A stretch of DNA of 64,000 bases from Facklamia sp050409585 (GCF_050409585.1 NZ_JBNUPE010000001.1:134941-198940), one strand, 5' to 3'. Shown: positions 17,699 through 26,468, counted from the first letter of the stretch. Numbers and translations are program-made. The notes: a model not told the origin generated them from the sequence alone.

Positions 17699-18808
17699 CT
17701 ATTGAACTTTACCTTTACTTATATGTCTTATTGAAGAATTTTTTAGCTCTTGAATATGAATATTTTCAATACTAGCTGTGGTTAAAATTGTTTGAACTTT
17801 CCCTTCGATTTTACTCATCAAAATAAATTGACGATGATCATCTAACTCGGACAGAACATCATCTAATAAAAGAACTGGATAATCTTGATCAATTGTATAA
17901 AATAAATCCAATTCAGCTAACTTTAAACTAAGAACAACTGTTCGTTGTTGGCCTTGTGAGGCAAATTGCTGAGCTGAATTTCCATTAATATTAAAAATTA
18001 AATCGTCTCGATGAGGTCCATATATGGTAGCTCCTTGATGGATTTCCCTTTGAATAGACAATTTGAACAATTCACTCATTTGATCTTTAATTAAATCAAT
18101 CTTCTCATAATCAAGTTTAGAAGAGGAAGACTTATAGACCATTGATAAGCTATCTCTTTCATTAGAAAGTTCATAATGAATCGGGTGAGCCATTGCTTCT
18201 AAATCTTTAACAAATTGCAAACGATATTTAATTACTTGGCTTCCTGCATCAATTAGCTGATCAGTTAAGATGTCTAAATAAACTGGATCATAAGTATGTT
18301 TTTCACGCGCTTGCTTTAAATAAGCATTTCTTTGTTTAAGTAAGCGATGATATTCTAATAAATTTTGTAGGTAGATGGGATGGGTTTGACCGAGTTCTGT
18401 ATCTAAAAACTTTCTTCTTAGACTTGGAGAACCCTTAACTAATTGCATGTCTTCAGGAGAAAAGAGGATAACATTTAATTTACCTATAAATTGAGAAAGT
18501 CTCTTTTGATCGAGGTGATTGTATTTAGCAATCTTACCCTTATCATTTAATATGATTTCTAAAGGAAATTGAGAGTTTTTAGTGGTTATTTGGCCGACTA
18601 TCTTTGCATAATCTTCTTCCCAACTAATCATTTCTTGATCATGATTGGTTCGATGACTTTTAGCCAAAGACAACAAAAAAATGGCCTCAAGGATGTTAGT
18701 TTTTCCTTGGGCATTTTCACCAGCTAAAATAGTTAGACCGTCATGAAAATCAATCGAAAGCTCTTTATAGTTCCTAAAATTGGTTAAATTTAATTCTTTT
18801 ATTTTCAT
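17699..18808 (-). CDS. recF: DNA replication and repair protein RecF
   Basis: A 369-residue SMC-like ATPase that helps load RecA at gaps. It begins MKIKELNLTNFRNYKEL, with Walker A AGENAQGKTNILEAI near residue 30. A SQGQQRTVVLSLKLAEL signature and Walker B VLLLDDVLSELD lie near the C-terminus. It starts 8 nt after the S4-domain gene stop. Confidence 0.97.
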   Translation of the reverse strand: MKIKELNLTNFRNYKELSIDFHDGLTILAGENAQGKTNILEAIFLLSLAKSHRTNHDQEMISWEEDYAKIVGQITTKNSQFPLEIILNDKGKIAKYNHLDQKRLSQFIGKLNVILFSPEDMQLVKGSPSLRRKFLDTELGQTHPIYLQNLLEYHRLLKQRNAYLKQAREKHTYDPVYLDILTDQLIDAGSQVIKYRLQFVKDLEAMAHPIHYELSNERDSLSMVYKSSSSKLDYEKIDLIKDQMSELFKLSIQREIHQGATIYGPHRDDLIFNINGNSAQQFASQGQQRTVVLSLKLAELDLFYTIDQDYPVLLLDDVLSELDDHRQFILMSKIEGKVQTILTTASIENIHIQELKNSSIRHISKGKVQ

Positions 18809-18816
18809 AAGCTATC

Positions 18817-19041
18817 TTATTGATCTACGACATCTACTATTAATTCATCCTGAACAAACTCCACACGGTCTCCAGGATATAATTTTTTTCCTCGTCGATT
18901 TTCTGATTCGCCATTTAAATAGACAGTAAATTCACCTAAGTACCATTTAGCCATTCCACCACTGGATATTAAATCTACTATTTTTAATAATTGGCCGAGT
19001 GTTACATGGTCACTATCTATTTTGACTTTTTTATGTTCCAT
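18817..19041 (-). CDS. yaaA: S4-domain protein YaaA
   Basis: A 74-residue RNA-binding-type S4 domain protein (LGQLLKIVDLISSGGMAKWY, and a YPGDRVEF-like end). It lies immediately upstream of recF, the conserved place of YaaA/RlbA in Firmicutes. In relatives it is linked to ribosome assembly. Confidence 0.92.
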   Translation of the reverse strand: MEHKKVKIDSDHVTLGQLLKIVDLISSGGMAKWYLGEFTVYLNGESENRRGKKLYPGDRVEFVQDELIVDVVDQ

Positions 19042-19072
19042 TTGGCCACCTCATTAGTAATTTATTAGATTC

Positions 19073-19101
19073 ATTATACTACTAAATAGCTTAAATCTCA
19101 A
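19073..19101 (-). promoter_or_regulatory. promoter for yaaA-recF-gyrB-gyrA
   Basis: On the minus strand TTGAGA (plus 19096-19101) and TATAAT (plus 19073-19078) are separated by 17 nt, about 30 nt before the yaaA ATG. Confidence 0.75.
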
Positions 19102-19195
19102 ATTTTTGGCGAAAAAATGCCATTTTAAATAAATTTGACCTTCAGAGTATAAAAAGCTTATTTAAGTTAAATTAGGCTTAAATGCTAAATAATGG

Positions 19196-19227
19196 CAAAA
19201 AATAAGCAGGTCGTTTATTAGACCCGC
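19196..19227 (-). terminator. terminator downstream of dnaN
   Basis: On the minus strand GCGGGTC (plus 19221-19227) pairs with GACCTGC (plus 19206-19212), with one G-U, and runs into TTATTTTTT. dnaA-dnaN is thus separated from yaaA-recF-gyrBA, which has its own promoter. Confidence 0.75.
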
Positions 19228-19236
19228 TAAAAAGTT

Positions 19237-20385
19237 TTAATGTGTACGAACTGGTGTTAATAATTGCAGTAAATCATTGTGGGGTAATTCACTCTTTACA
19301 CTTGGTGTTATAAGCATTGGACGAACTGCTGAATTAAATTGAATGGTAATTTCTATATCGCCAAAAGATCTTAAAGCTTCTTTCATATAGTCAGGGTTGA
19401 ATGAAATCTGAAGCTCTTCACCATTTGAGGAAACAAATTGAATTTCTTCTGCCACATTCCCTATTTCATTTCCTTTTACAAATAACTCGATATGGTCTGT
19501 TTGAATATCTAATTGGACAATATTATTTTTTCCTTCATGTGACATTAAAGAGGCCCGTTCAATTGCTTGCAGAAAATCAGCCGCATTTAAGACGATTTCT
19601 GTTTCAGATGAATTAGGAATTAACCGATCAGTAGCAGGGTAATTACCCTCCAGTAAGCGTGAATAAATTGTTATGTTTTCGAAAGTAAAAATAATTTGTT
19701 GATTCGATATAGTCATCATTAAATCAGCATTATCAGGAACTATTCTAGCCAATTCAATCATTGTTTTTTTAGGAACAGTGATTGCTTCTAAATGATGCGA
19801 ATTCTCAGTTAATTTTAAAGGAATTTCTCTTTGGCTTAAACGATGGCTATCTGTTGCCACTCCCACTAAGTAATCTTTTTCTAGCATTAAGTGAAGTCCT
19901 GTTAAAATTGGACGTGATTCTTGATTAGAAGCTGCAAAAATAGTCTGATGAATCATATTTTTAAAAGTAAGTGTTGGAAGTTGAATTTGATGATCTAGGT
20001 CAATAATAGGCAAACGAGGATACTCATTTCCATCAATACCAACAATTTGGAATTTTGCATTACCAGATTGAATAGTTGCTTTAAATTGATCATCTACACT
20101 CACTATTACCTCATCTTGTGGTAATTTTTTAATAATTTCATTTAATAAACGTGCAGGTAATACAATTTGGCCTGTTTCTTCAATTTGTAAATTAGCTAAG
20201 GGTTCATCAACTGAAATATGACTTTCGATAGATATATCAGCATCGCTACCTATTAAAGTCATTCCATTACTATCTAAAGATAATTTAATTCCATATAGAA
20301 TGTTAATGGTTGTTTTAGAAGGAATAGCTCTTTGAACATTATTTATTTGTTGAGTAAAAGCAGATCGGTTAATTGTAAATTTCAT
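19237..20385 (-). CDS. dnaN: DNA polymerase III sliding clamp (beta subunit)
   Basis: A 382-residue clamp with three similar domains, beginning MKFTINRSAFTQQINNVQRA. Signatures seen are PTLTFKNMIHQTIFAAS (domain 2) and the C-terminal MLITPSV...HNDLLQLLTPVRTH. It is downstream of dnaA across a 158-nt gap that itself contains origin elements. Confidence 0.97.
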   Translation of the reverse strand: MKFTINRSAFTQQINNVQRAIPSKTTINILYGIKLSLDSNGMTLIGSDADISIESHISVDEPLANLQIEETGQIVLPARLLNEIIKKLPQDEVIVSVDDQFKATIQSGNAKFQIVGIDGNEYPRLPIIDLDHQIQLPTLTFKNMIHQTIFAASNQESRPILTGLHLMLEKDYLVGVATDSHRLSQREIPLKLTENSHHLEAITVPKKTMIELARIVPDNADLMMTISNQQIIFTFENITIYSRLLEGNYPATDRLIPNSSETEIVLNAADFLQAIERASLMSHEGKNNIVQLDIQTDHIELFVKGNEIGNVAEEIQFVSSNGEELQISFNPDYMKEALRSFGDIEITIQFNSAVRPMLITPSVKSELPHNDLLQLLTPVRTH

Positions 20386-20396
20386 AATTTTCTCCT

Positions 20397-20539
20397 TTAT
20401 AAATAATTATTATATATCTAAGTAATAATAGTAGGGCTTGTTGATAGAGTGTATAAGTGATAAAGAGTTCTACAAACTAGGCTTTAGCATTGTTGATGAC
20501 TATGTGTAAAGATGATTTTTTATAGTAGACTTATCCACA
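20397..20539. other. likely DNA unwinding element: DnaA boxes, DnaA-trios and AT-rich tract
   Basis: In the dnaA-dnaN gap, read on the minus strand: a perfect DnaA box TGTGGATAA (plus 20531-20539), two weak boxes (plus 20448-20456 AGTGTATAA and 20439-20447 TGTTGATAG), then AAGCCC. A run of trios TAC-TAT-TAT-TAC-TTA-GAT follows (plus about 20416-20433), then an AT-only stretch (about 20397-20419). This order of box, short GC block, DnaA-trios and AT tract is the basal unwinding layout described for Bacillus subtilis downstream of dnaA. Confidence 0.75.
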
Positions 20540-20543
20540 TTCT

Positions 20544-21884
20544 TTATTCTAGCATCTGTTTGATTGTTGCAATTTCATGTTTGAGGGTAGTATTACTTTT
20601 AAGATCTTCAGAGATTTTTTCATAAGCATGGATAACCGTCGTATGGTTTTTATTACCGAAAGCTTCACCAATTTTAGGAAAAGATAGTTCTGTTAATTCA
20701 CGTGTAAGATACATAGCAATTTGACGAGCAGTAACGATTTCTTTGTTCCTTTTCTTTCCTTTAATTTGTTCAGTGGATATTTTATAAAATTGACTACAAG
20801 TAGAAATGATAGATTCGGCATCAATTACCTTTTCTTTTTGCTCTCCAAAAATAGAAGAGAGAGCTTCTGCGGCTAAATGACTTGTAATTTCTTTGCCCTC
20901 TATAGCTGCATAGGCAAAAACTCTCATTAAAGCTCCTTCTAATTCACGTATGTTTGTATCTACATTATTAGCGATATATGTGAGAGTTTCAGAATCAATA
21001 TCCAATCGATTATTTGCAGCCTTTTTTCTAAGGATAGCGATACGAGTTTCCAAATCAGGAGGGGTAATGTCGGTTGATAATCCCCATTTGAATCGTGAAA
21101 TAAGCCTTTCCTCGAGATTATCAATATTATTTGGTAAACGGTCTGAAGTTAAAATAATTTGTTTATTATTATTATAAAGTTCGTTAAAGGTATGGAAAAA
21201 TTCTTCTTGAGTGGCATCTTTTTTCGATAAAAATTGAATATCATCGATCAATAAGACATCTATTTCACGATACATTTCCCTAAATTTTTTTTGAGAACCG
21301 TTTTGAATACTGGTAATAAAATCATTAACAAAAGATTCACTGGTTGCATATTTAATTTTAGTAGAAGGGTTTTTACGTAGGATATCGTTACCTATAGCTT
21401 GCATTAAATGAGTTTTTCCTAAACCTACACCACCATAAATTAAAAAGGGATTGTAAGTTTTTCCTGGACCATCACTCACTGCCAGAGCAGCTCCTGCAGC
21501 CATTTTATTATCTTCACCAATCACAAAGTTTTCAAAGGTATAAGAAGGATTTAATTTTGAGTCAGAAAAGCTTGGAAGACTATCTGTCTCTCCTTGCTTA
21601 TCAATCGATTTCGAAAGCATGGGTTCATTTTGCTTGCTTTGATAAATTATAAATTGAGGTTCATATTCAATACCATATCGTTCACGACTATATTGCAATA
21701 TATAGTTTACCAAATGATTTTCCCAATATTTTTTAGTCATCGGATTAGGAACTGCAATCGTAATTGATTGATTACCAATTCGAGTAGGGATTGAAGGTTC
21801 AACCCAGGATCGATAGGAAGAAGTGGACAGGATTTCTTTTAAATAATCTTGAACTCCTTGCCAAAAAAGATCTTTTTCATCCAT
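20544..21884 (-). CDS. dnaA: chromosomal replication initiator DnaA
   Basis: A 446-residue initiator. Domain I covers about 1-80, followed by a variable linker. AAA+ domain III (about 110-330) has Walker A GGVGLGKTHLMQAI and Walker B VLLIDDIQFLS. Domain IV (about 350-446) carries the DnaA signature GNKNHTTVIHAYEKI that reads DnaA boxes. It is divergent from rpmH across a 488-nt gap full of DnaA boxes. Confidence 0.98.
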   Translation of the reverse strand: MDEKDLFWQGVQDYLKEILSTSSYRSWVEPSIPTRIGNQSITIAVPNPMTKKYWENHLVNYILQYSRERYGIEYEPQFIIYQSKQNEPMLSKSIDKQGETDSLPSFSDSKLNPSYTFENFVIGEDNKMAAGAALAVSDGPGKTYNPFLIYGGVGLGKTHLMQAIGNDILRKNPSTKIKYATSESFVNDFITSIQNGSQKKFREMYREIDVLLIDDIQFLSKKDATQEEFFHTFNELYNNNKQIILTSDRLPNNIDNLEERLISRFKWGLSTDITPPDLETRIAILRKKAANNRLDIDSETLTYIANNVDTNIRELEGALMRVFAYAAIEGKEITSHLAAEALSSIFGEQKEKVIDAESIISTCSQFYKISTEQIKGKKRNKEIVTARQIAMYLTRELTELSFPKIGEAFGNKNHTTVIHAYEKISEDLKSNTTLKHEIATIKQMLE

Positions 21885-21920
21885 TCATTTCACCTCGAAT
21901 AAGTTAATATAGTTAAGATT

Positions 21921-21948
21921 ATTGTAACATATTTAGAGTTTTCCACAA
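21921..21948 (-). promoter_or_regulatory. dnaA promoter overlapped by a DnaA box
   Basis: On the minus strand TTGTGG (plus 21943-21948) and TACAAT (plus 21921-21926) with a 16-nt spacer. The box at 21939-21947 overlaps the -35 element, so DnaA could repress its own transcription. Confidence 0.65.
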
Positions 21949-22238
21949 GTTGAGAATGTGTAAAAAGCTCTATCCACATACTCACATTTAAGTTATCCAC
22001 ATGTGAATTAAATGTGTGGATAAAAAAGTAGTTAAGTAAACATTAAGTAGATTTGTGCAAAAGAAAAAAATAACAATTCCTATGCCATCAACTTCCTTAA
22101 AGGTTTAAATAATGTTTTTAACAGAGTTTGTGGATAAAACAATATTTATTAACAAGCTTAGAAAATGTGGATAATTTTATCCTCTAGTTTGTTAAAAGAA
22201 GTTTATTTTTTTAGGGTTTGTTTAAAAATTGTGGATAA
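21939..22238. other. origin of replication (oriC), DnaA-box cluster between dnaA and rpmH
   Basis: Five perfect 9-mers of TTATCCACA or its complement are present: 21993-22001 (plus), and 22015-22023, 22129-22137, 22166-22174, 22230-22238 (minus). One-mismatch boxes are at 21939-21947 and 21970-21978. The gap is AT-rich, flanked by dnaA and rpmH transcribed away from each other, and genes on both sides mostly point outward, as expected around an origin. Confidence 0.93.
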
Positions 22239-22300
22239 GTTGTTGACAATTGTTAAGATTTTACATCGATTGAGATATTTAATAGAATATTAAAAAACAC

Positions 22301-22328
22301 TTGACTTTAAAGGAGTCATTCTTATAAA
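22301..22328 (+). promoter_or_regulatory. rpmH promoter
   Basis: TTGACT (22301-22306) and TATAAA (22323-22328), 16-nt spacer, 45 nt before the rpmH ATG. Confidence 0.65.
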
Positions 22329-22372
22329 CTATTCTAGTATTGTTTATATTTAGCAACAAGGAGGTGTATTGC

Positions 22373-22510
22373 ATGACTAAGAGAACATACCAACCTAAAA
22401 AACGTCAACGTAGTAAAGAACACGGTTTTCGTAAACGCATGTCAACAAAAAATGGACGTCGTGTATTAAGCAAGCGCCGCTTAAAAGGACGCAAAAAGTT
22501 AACTGCATAA
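22373..22510 (+). CDS. rpmH: 50S ribosomal protein L34
   Basis: A 45-residue, very basic protein, MTKRTYQPKKRQRSKEHGFR... ending GRKKLTA, the typical L34. AAGGAGGTG lies 7 nt before the ATG. First gene to the right of oriC, upstream of rnpA as in almost all bacteria. Confidence 0.98.
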   Translation: MTKRTYQPKKRQRSKEHGFRKRMSTKNGRRVLSKRRLKGRKKLTA

Positions 22511-22514
22511 TTTT

Positions 22515-22541
22515 GAGGCTTCCAAGTGAGGCCTTTTTTTT
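22515..22541 (+). terminator. terminator/attenuator after rpmH
   Basis: GGCTTC (22517-22522) pairs with GAGGCC (22528-22533) through one G-U, followed by eight T residues. It would reduce read-through into rnpA, matching the much higher need for L34. Confidence 0.75.
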
Positions 22542-22623
22542 ATAAAATAAAGAGAGAGATTCCAATTATTCTTATTTTTGATATAATATTATGAGGACTC
22601 TAAAACATCGGAGTGATAGTCTA

Positions 22624-23004
22624 ATGAAAAAAGAATATCGAGTAAAAAGTGATAAGGATTTTCAAAGAGTCTTTCATCAAGGAAACTCTACAGCAAACCG
22701 TCAACTGGTTATTTATACCTATTCAAAACCAGGTCAAAAACATTTTCGTGTCGGTTTGTCAGTAAGTAAAAAGTTAGGTAATGCAGTTTTTAGAAATCAA
22801 ATAAAACGCTATTTAAGACAAGCCTTGCATGAGGTGGAAGATATGGTTATTCCTGAAGTTGATTTTCTATTGATTGCTCGTAAGGATATTTGTGATAAGG
22901 ATTTAAAGCAAATAAAGAAATCGATTATTCACGTTATGAAGAAAGCTAAAATTATCCAACCATTATTTAAACTAGAAAAATCTGGAGGTCGTAATGAGCA
23001 ATAA
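22624..23004 (+). CDS. rnpA: ribonuclease P protein component
   Basis: A 126-residue RnpA, partner of the RNase P RNA in maturing tRNA 5' ends. It starts MKKEYRVKSDKDFQRVFHQG and carries the RNR-type motif GNAVFRNQIKRYLRQA. I use the ATG at 22624, preceded by a GGAGTG site; an in-frame ATG at 22591 has none. The end overlaps yidC by 11 nt. Confidence 0.96.
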   Translation: MKKEYRVKSDKDFQRVFHQGNSTANRQLVIYTYSKPGQKHFRVGLSVSKKLGNAVFRNQIKRYLRQALHEVEDMVIPEVDFLLIARKDICDKDLKQIKKSIIHVMKKAKIIQPLFKLEKSGGRNEQ

Positions 23005-23833
23005 AAAAGTAAATAAAATTTTAAAACTTTCACTGCTATCAGCTATTGTAGTGGTATTATCTGCTTGTGCAAATATTAATGAACCGATTACTAACGATTC
23101 ATCAAATCTTTTGGATCAATTTGTTCTCTATCCCTTCTCTCAATTTATTGTTTGGCTAAGTGGTTTAATGGGTCATAATTTTGGTTTAGGTATTATTAGT
23201 TTAACCCTTTTAATTCGTCTTTTGCTAACCCCTTTGACATTAATGCAGATGAAATCTCAAAATAAAATAATGGAGTTACAACCGGAAATTGAAGCCATTA
23301 AAGCTAAGTACCCTCACAAAGATCGTCACTCAATGGAGTTACTTCAAGCTGAGCAACAAGAATTGTTTGATGAAAAAGGAGTTAATCAATTCGCAGGTTG
23401 CTTACCAACTTTAATTCAATTACCAATTTTGATGGCCTTGTATCAAGTGATTTCGCGAACAGAGCTTATAAGACAAGGACAGTTTCTTTGGGTTGATTTA
23501 GGACAACCAGACCCTTACTTTATTTTCCCTCTTTTAGCGGCTCTATTCACATTTTTATCTACTTACCTAAGTAGTAAAGCAAATCCTCAACAAAATGTTT
23601 CAATGAAAATTATGATGATAACTATGCCAATTATGATTTTCTCTATATCTTTTGCTTTACCTAGTGCAGTTTCACTTTATTGGTTTATATCGAATTTAAT
23701 TACTGTAATTATTATTTTAATTTTTAACAATCCATATAAAATGATTAAAGAACGCCAAGAACGCATTGCTCATGAAAAAGAAAAAGAGCGTCAATTGCGT
23801 AAGGCCTTGAAAAAAGTTAAAAGTCGTAAATAA
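22994..23833 (+). CDS. yidC: membrane protein insertase YidC, lipoprotein form
   Basis: A 279-residue YidC/OxaA insertase. The N-terminal signal ends in the lipobox LSAC, giving a lipidated Cys after cleavage. The five-helix core follows, with LLIRLLLTPLTLMQMKSQ and FAGCLPTLIQLPILMALYQV-like segments, and a basic C-terminal tail (KEKERQLRKALKKVK) that contacts ribosomes. Translation is coupled to rnpA by overlap; jag follows after 18 nt. Confidence 0.95.
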   Translation: MSNKKVNKILKLSLLSAIVVVLSACANINEPITNDSSNLLDQFVLYPFSQFIVWLSGLMGHNFGLGIISLTLLIRLLLTPLTLMQMKSQNKIMELQPEIEAIKAKYPHKDRHSMELLQAEQQELFDEKGVNQFAGCLPTLIQLPILMALYQVISRTELIRQGQFLWVDLGQPDPYFIFPLLAALFTFLSTYLSSKANPQQNVSMKIMMITMPIMIFSISFALPSAVSLYWFISNLITVIIILIFNNPYKMIKERQERIAHEKEKERQLRKALKKVKSRK

Positions 23834-23851
23834 ATTAAAAGGAGTGATGAT

Positions 23852-24814
23852 ATGTTAGATCATAATATGACTGTTAGGGCTGAAAATGTCGAATTAGCTA
23901 TTGAAAAAGGGTTAAAACAATTGCGAATTAGTCGAGAAGAAGCCGATATCCGTATTATAAGTGAAGGAAAAAAAGGTTTCTTTGGCTTCGGTAAGCAAGA
24001 AGCAGTAGTTCATATTGAAGCTAAGACTGATCTATCATTAAAAGAATTAACCAATCAATTAGAAAAAAAAGTTGGAATGGAACATAAGGATAAAACAGGT
24101 CAAAAACATAAAGAAACAGTAAATAAAACTAAAGATTATATCCGTCAAAATAATCAAAAACACAGTGAGCCTGTTAAAGAAGAGGTTCACGATCCAAAAA
24201 AAACTGACAATGTTGTTTTAGAAAAAGAATCTTCCATTGAAAAACAAGCAGAAGATAAAAAATCTGTTCAAAAATCTGAAACAGTCGAGCCAAAAGTGAG
24301 TGAAAAAGTTTCAAATGAAAACCAAACGTCTGAAACAGAGGTTGCACAAAGTGAATCTACAATAGAAGAAGAGTATCAAGCGGCTTGCCATTACCTCGAA
24401 GAAGTTATTCGTTTATATGGTGCAGAATCGCACATTGAATACGAATTAAGAGGTAATCAGTTAGTTTTTAATATCGAAACAGACAAATCAGGTTTAGTCA
24501 TTGGTAAACATGGAAAAATTATCAATTCCTTACAGACTTTAGTTCAGGTTTTATTGCATAGACGTGATCGTAAACGAATCTCAGTTTTATTAAATGTTGG
24601 GGATTACCGTGACCGTCGTTTAAATGTACTTGAACAAATGGCAGAAAGAACTGCTGAGCAAGTTTTAACTACCAAACAAACAGTCATCCTAGATCCGTTA
24701 CCTGCTTATGAACGCAAACAAATTCATGCTTATCTTGGACAATATGAGCATATTGCAACCCACTCTGAAGGTAAAGATCCTAATCGATATTTAGTGGTAG
24801 ATTACGTCCCATAA
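23852..24814 (+). CDS. jag: RNA-binding protein Jag/KhpB (Jag_N, KH, R3H)
   Basis: A 320-residue cytoplasmic RNA-binding protein. The Jag_N domain (about 1-55) contains EGKKGFFGFGKQEAVV. A long charged low-complexity linker (about 60-175) follows, then a KH domain with the GKHGK loop near 215, and an R3H domain near the C-terminus (ERKQIHAYLGQ...HSEGKDPNRY). In streptococci it works with KhpA in post-transcriptional control of cell elongation. It is next to yidC as usual. Confidence 0.95.
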   Translation: MLDHNMTVRAENVELAIEKGLKQLRISREEADIRIISEGKKGFFGFGKQEAVVHIEAKTDLSLKELTNQLEKKVGMEHKDKTGQKHKETVNKTKDYIRQNNQKHSEPVKEEVHDPKKTDNVVLEKESSIEKQAEDKKSVQKSETVEPKVSEKVSNENQTSETEVAQSESTIEEEYQAACHYLEEVIRLYGAESHIEYELRGNQLVFNIETDKSGLVIGKHGKIINSLQTLVQVLLHRRDRKRISVLLNVGDYRDRRLNVLEQMAERTAEQVLTTKQTVILDPLPAYERKQIHAYLGQYEHIATHSEGKDPNRYLVVDYVP

Positions 24815-24826
24815 TATTAATTACGT

Positions 24827-24852
24827 CCCTAAGCTCTGCTTAGGGATTTTTT
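24827..24852 (+). terminator. terminator after jag
   Basis: CCCTAAGC (24827-24834), loop TCT, GCTTAGGG (24838-24845), then A and six T residues. It ends the rpmH-rnpA-yidC-jag unit. Confidence 0.92.
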
Positions 24853-25004
24853 CTCTCAAACCTTTTTTATAAATGTTTAGTCATAATTGAAAATTATCAT
24901 GAATAAATCAATGGTCTTATTTTTAAAACGAAGCACTAGTAAAATTATATTAGAAGGTTATAAAAATTATGATATAATATAGCTTGTTTTAGGAGGTGAC
25001 GGAT

Positions 25005-26207
25005 TTGAGTCTGTCTGGCAGAAAGATATTTTGGCTTTTGTTAATTGTTATTACTTTATCAGCTTGTAAACAAGAACCTATGATTAAATTGAGTAAAGAA
25101 AACCAAATGAAGATAGAGAAGAAACAAGCAGAAAATAAAGAAACACAGCTAGATCAAATAAATAATAAGAAAGCCAATACATCCGACCAAGTAGTTATTG
25201 ATCCTAACTCGTGGATTAAAGAAGGAGAAGATGTAAACTATAATTTAGAAAATTTTCTTCCTTATAATGCTAATCAAGTAAAAATCCTTTCCAATGGTAA
25301 AACTAGCTATGTTGAATATATGGATCAAACAAGCCAACAGATGCAAGTGAGAGAGACGCTAGCTGATGAAAAAACCATTGAACTCTATCGTTGGAATACT
25401 GAAGTGATTGAACTATACGGAAAATTTGAAAAAGAGCGTCGATTTACTAATTATTTAAAAAACTCAATAGAAGCTAATCAATTAGAAAAAGGTCTAATCA
25501 TTTTACAATCTCCTTTAAAAGTAGGAACTGAATGGTTATATGACGGTAACATTCCTTCAAAAATCGTCGGCTTATATAAAGAAGTGAATATCGGTGATCA
25601 AATCTATCAAGAAGTGATTGAAGTTGTGACTCAATTTGAAGAGGGCGAAAGACATCAGCTATTTGCTGCTAATAAAGGGATTATTGCTCAATGGCAAGAA
25701 AATAAAGAGGAATATTATCTTGCAGAATCGATTACAGATAATGTAATGTTAGTAAGCAAAATGGATTGGTACATGCCTCAATCTTCAACAGAAGAACCTT
25801 TTATTCAAAAAGAGACAGTTGACTTTGCCTGGCAAACAAACGATACCCTAGCAACAGCTTTTCAGCGCTTTTATTACGATAACCAATGGATTACTCCCGA
25901 AATACAAGTGGTTGATATTTATGAGTCCAATGGAATTGCCCATCTCAATTTTTCAAGCGGTGTTGTTGCTAGTTTAAACCGACATCCAGCAGGTGAAAAA
26001 GCGGTAGCAATTGCCATGATGGTGAATATTGCTGACTATTACTCTGTTAATCAAGTGAGTTTAGAAGTATTTGGGAATGGTATGCTACTCAATGCCATTT
26101 CTTATCCTCCTAATGGAATTCATCAAATAGATCCCAAATGGGTCAAGCAAGAAGATAGTAGTAATACGCAAACGCCTTTGAGTAGTGAAGAATTAACCTT
26201 AGAATAA
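25005..26207 (+). CDS. lipoprotein with a GerMN-like C-terminal domain
   Basis: A 400-residue exported lipoprotein: N-terminal hydrophobic segment with lipobox LSAC near residue 20, a charged spacer, and a central domain (about 70-260). The C-terminal part has AHLNFSSGVV and AMMVNIADYYSVNQVSLEV, resembling the GerMN fold of Firmicutes surface proteins. I prefer the TTG at 25005: AGGAGGTGAC (24991-25000) gives good spacing, whereas the GTG at 24996 lies inside that site. A TATAAT at 24973-24978 probably serves it. Its function is unknown. Confidence 0.7.
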   Translation: MSLSGRKIFWLLLIVITLSACKQEPMIKLSKENQMKIEKKQAENKETQLDQINNKKANTSDQVVIDPNSWIKEGEDVNYNLENFLPYNANQVKILSNGKTSYVEYMDQTSQQMQVRETLADEKTIELYRWNTEVIELYGKFEKERRFTNYLKNSIEANQLEKGLIILQSPLKVGTEWLYDGNIPSKIVGLYKEVNIGDQIYQEVIEVVTQFEEGERHQLFAANKGIIAQWQENKEEYYLAESITDNVMLVSKMDWYMPQSSTEEPFIQKETVDFAWQTNDTLATAFQRFYYDNQWITPEIQVVDIYESNGIAHLNFSSGVVASLNRHPAGEKAVAIAMMVNIADYYSVNQVSLEVFGNGMLLNAISYPPNGIHQIDPKWVKQEDSSNTQTPLSSEELTLE

Positions 26208-26215
26208 GTGAAGAT

Positions 26216-26246
26216 CACCATTCTTAATTAGAGGAATGGTGTTTTT
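26216..26246 (+). terminator. terminator after the lipoprotein gene
   Basis: CACCATTC (26216-26223) pairs perfectly with GAATGGTG (26234-26241), followed by five T residues. Confidence 0.9.
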
Positions 26247-26336
26247 ATTAAGGCAAATGTTTTGGAGAGCTTATGTTAAAAAAAAGCTAGACACTCTCTT
26301 TTAAATATAATTTAGCTAAACAGTTTCACACCTATC

Positions 26337-26365
26337 TTGCAAGAAGAATAACGATTTGATACAAT
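26337..26365 (+). promoter_or_regulatory. promoter for mnmE
   Basis: TTGCAA (26337-26342), 17-nt spacer, TACAAT (26360-26365). Transcription would begin near 26372, upstream of the hairpin at 26391. Confidence 0.7.
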
Positions 26366-26390
26366 TACTACGATAAATAGACAGGCAGTC

Positions 26391-26446
26391 AAAGTGCTTT
26401 CGAATGACCTAAAAAACTTAGGTATCTTTCGTTGAGCACTTTTTTT
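26391..26446 (+). promoter_or_regulatory. leader terminator hairpin in the mnmE 5' UTR
   Basis: Three nested stems: AAAGTGCT (26391-26398) with AGCACTTT (26435-26442), CGAA (26401-26404) with TTCG (26428-26431), and ACCTAA (26407-26412) with TTAGGT (26418-26423), ending in seven T residues. It lies between the promoter at 26337-26365 and the mnmE start, so it looks like an intrinsic terminator within the leader, a possible attenuator. Confidence 0.65.
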
Positions 26447-26468
26447 ATGATTAAAGGGGGTATTAAGT

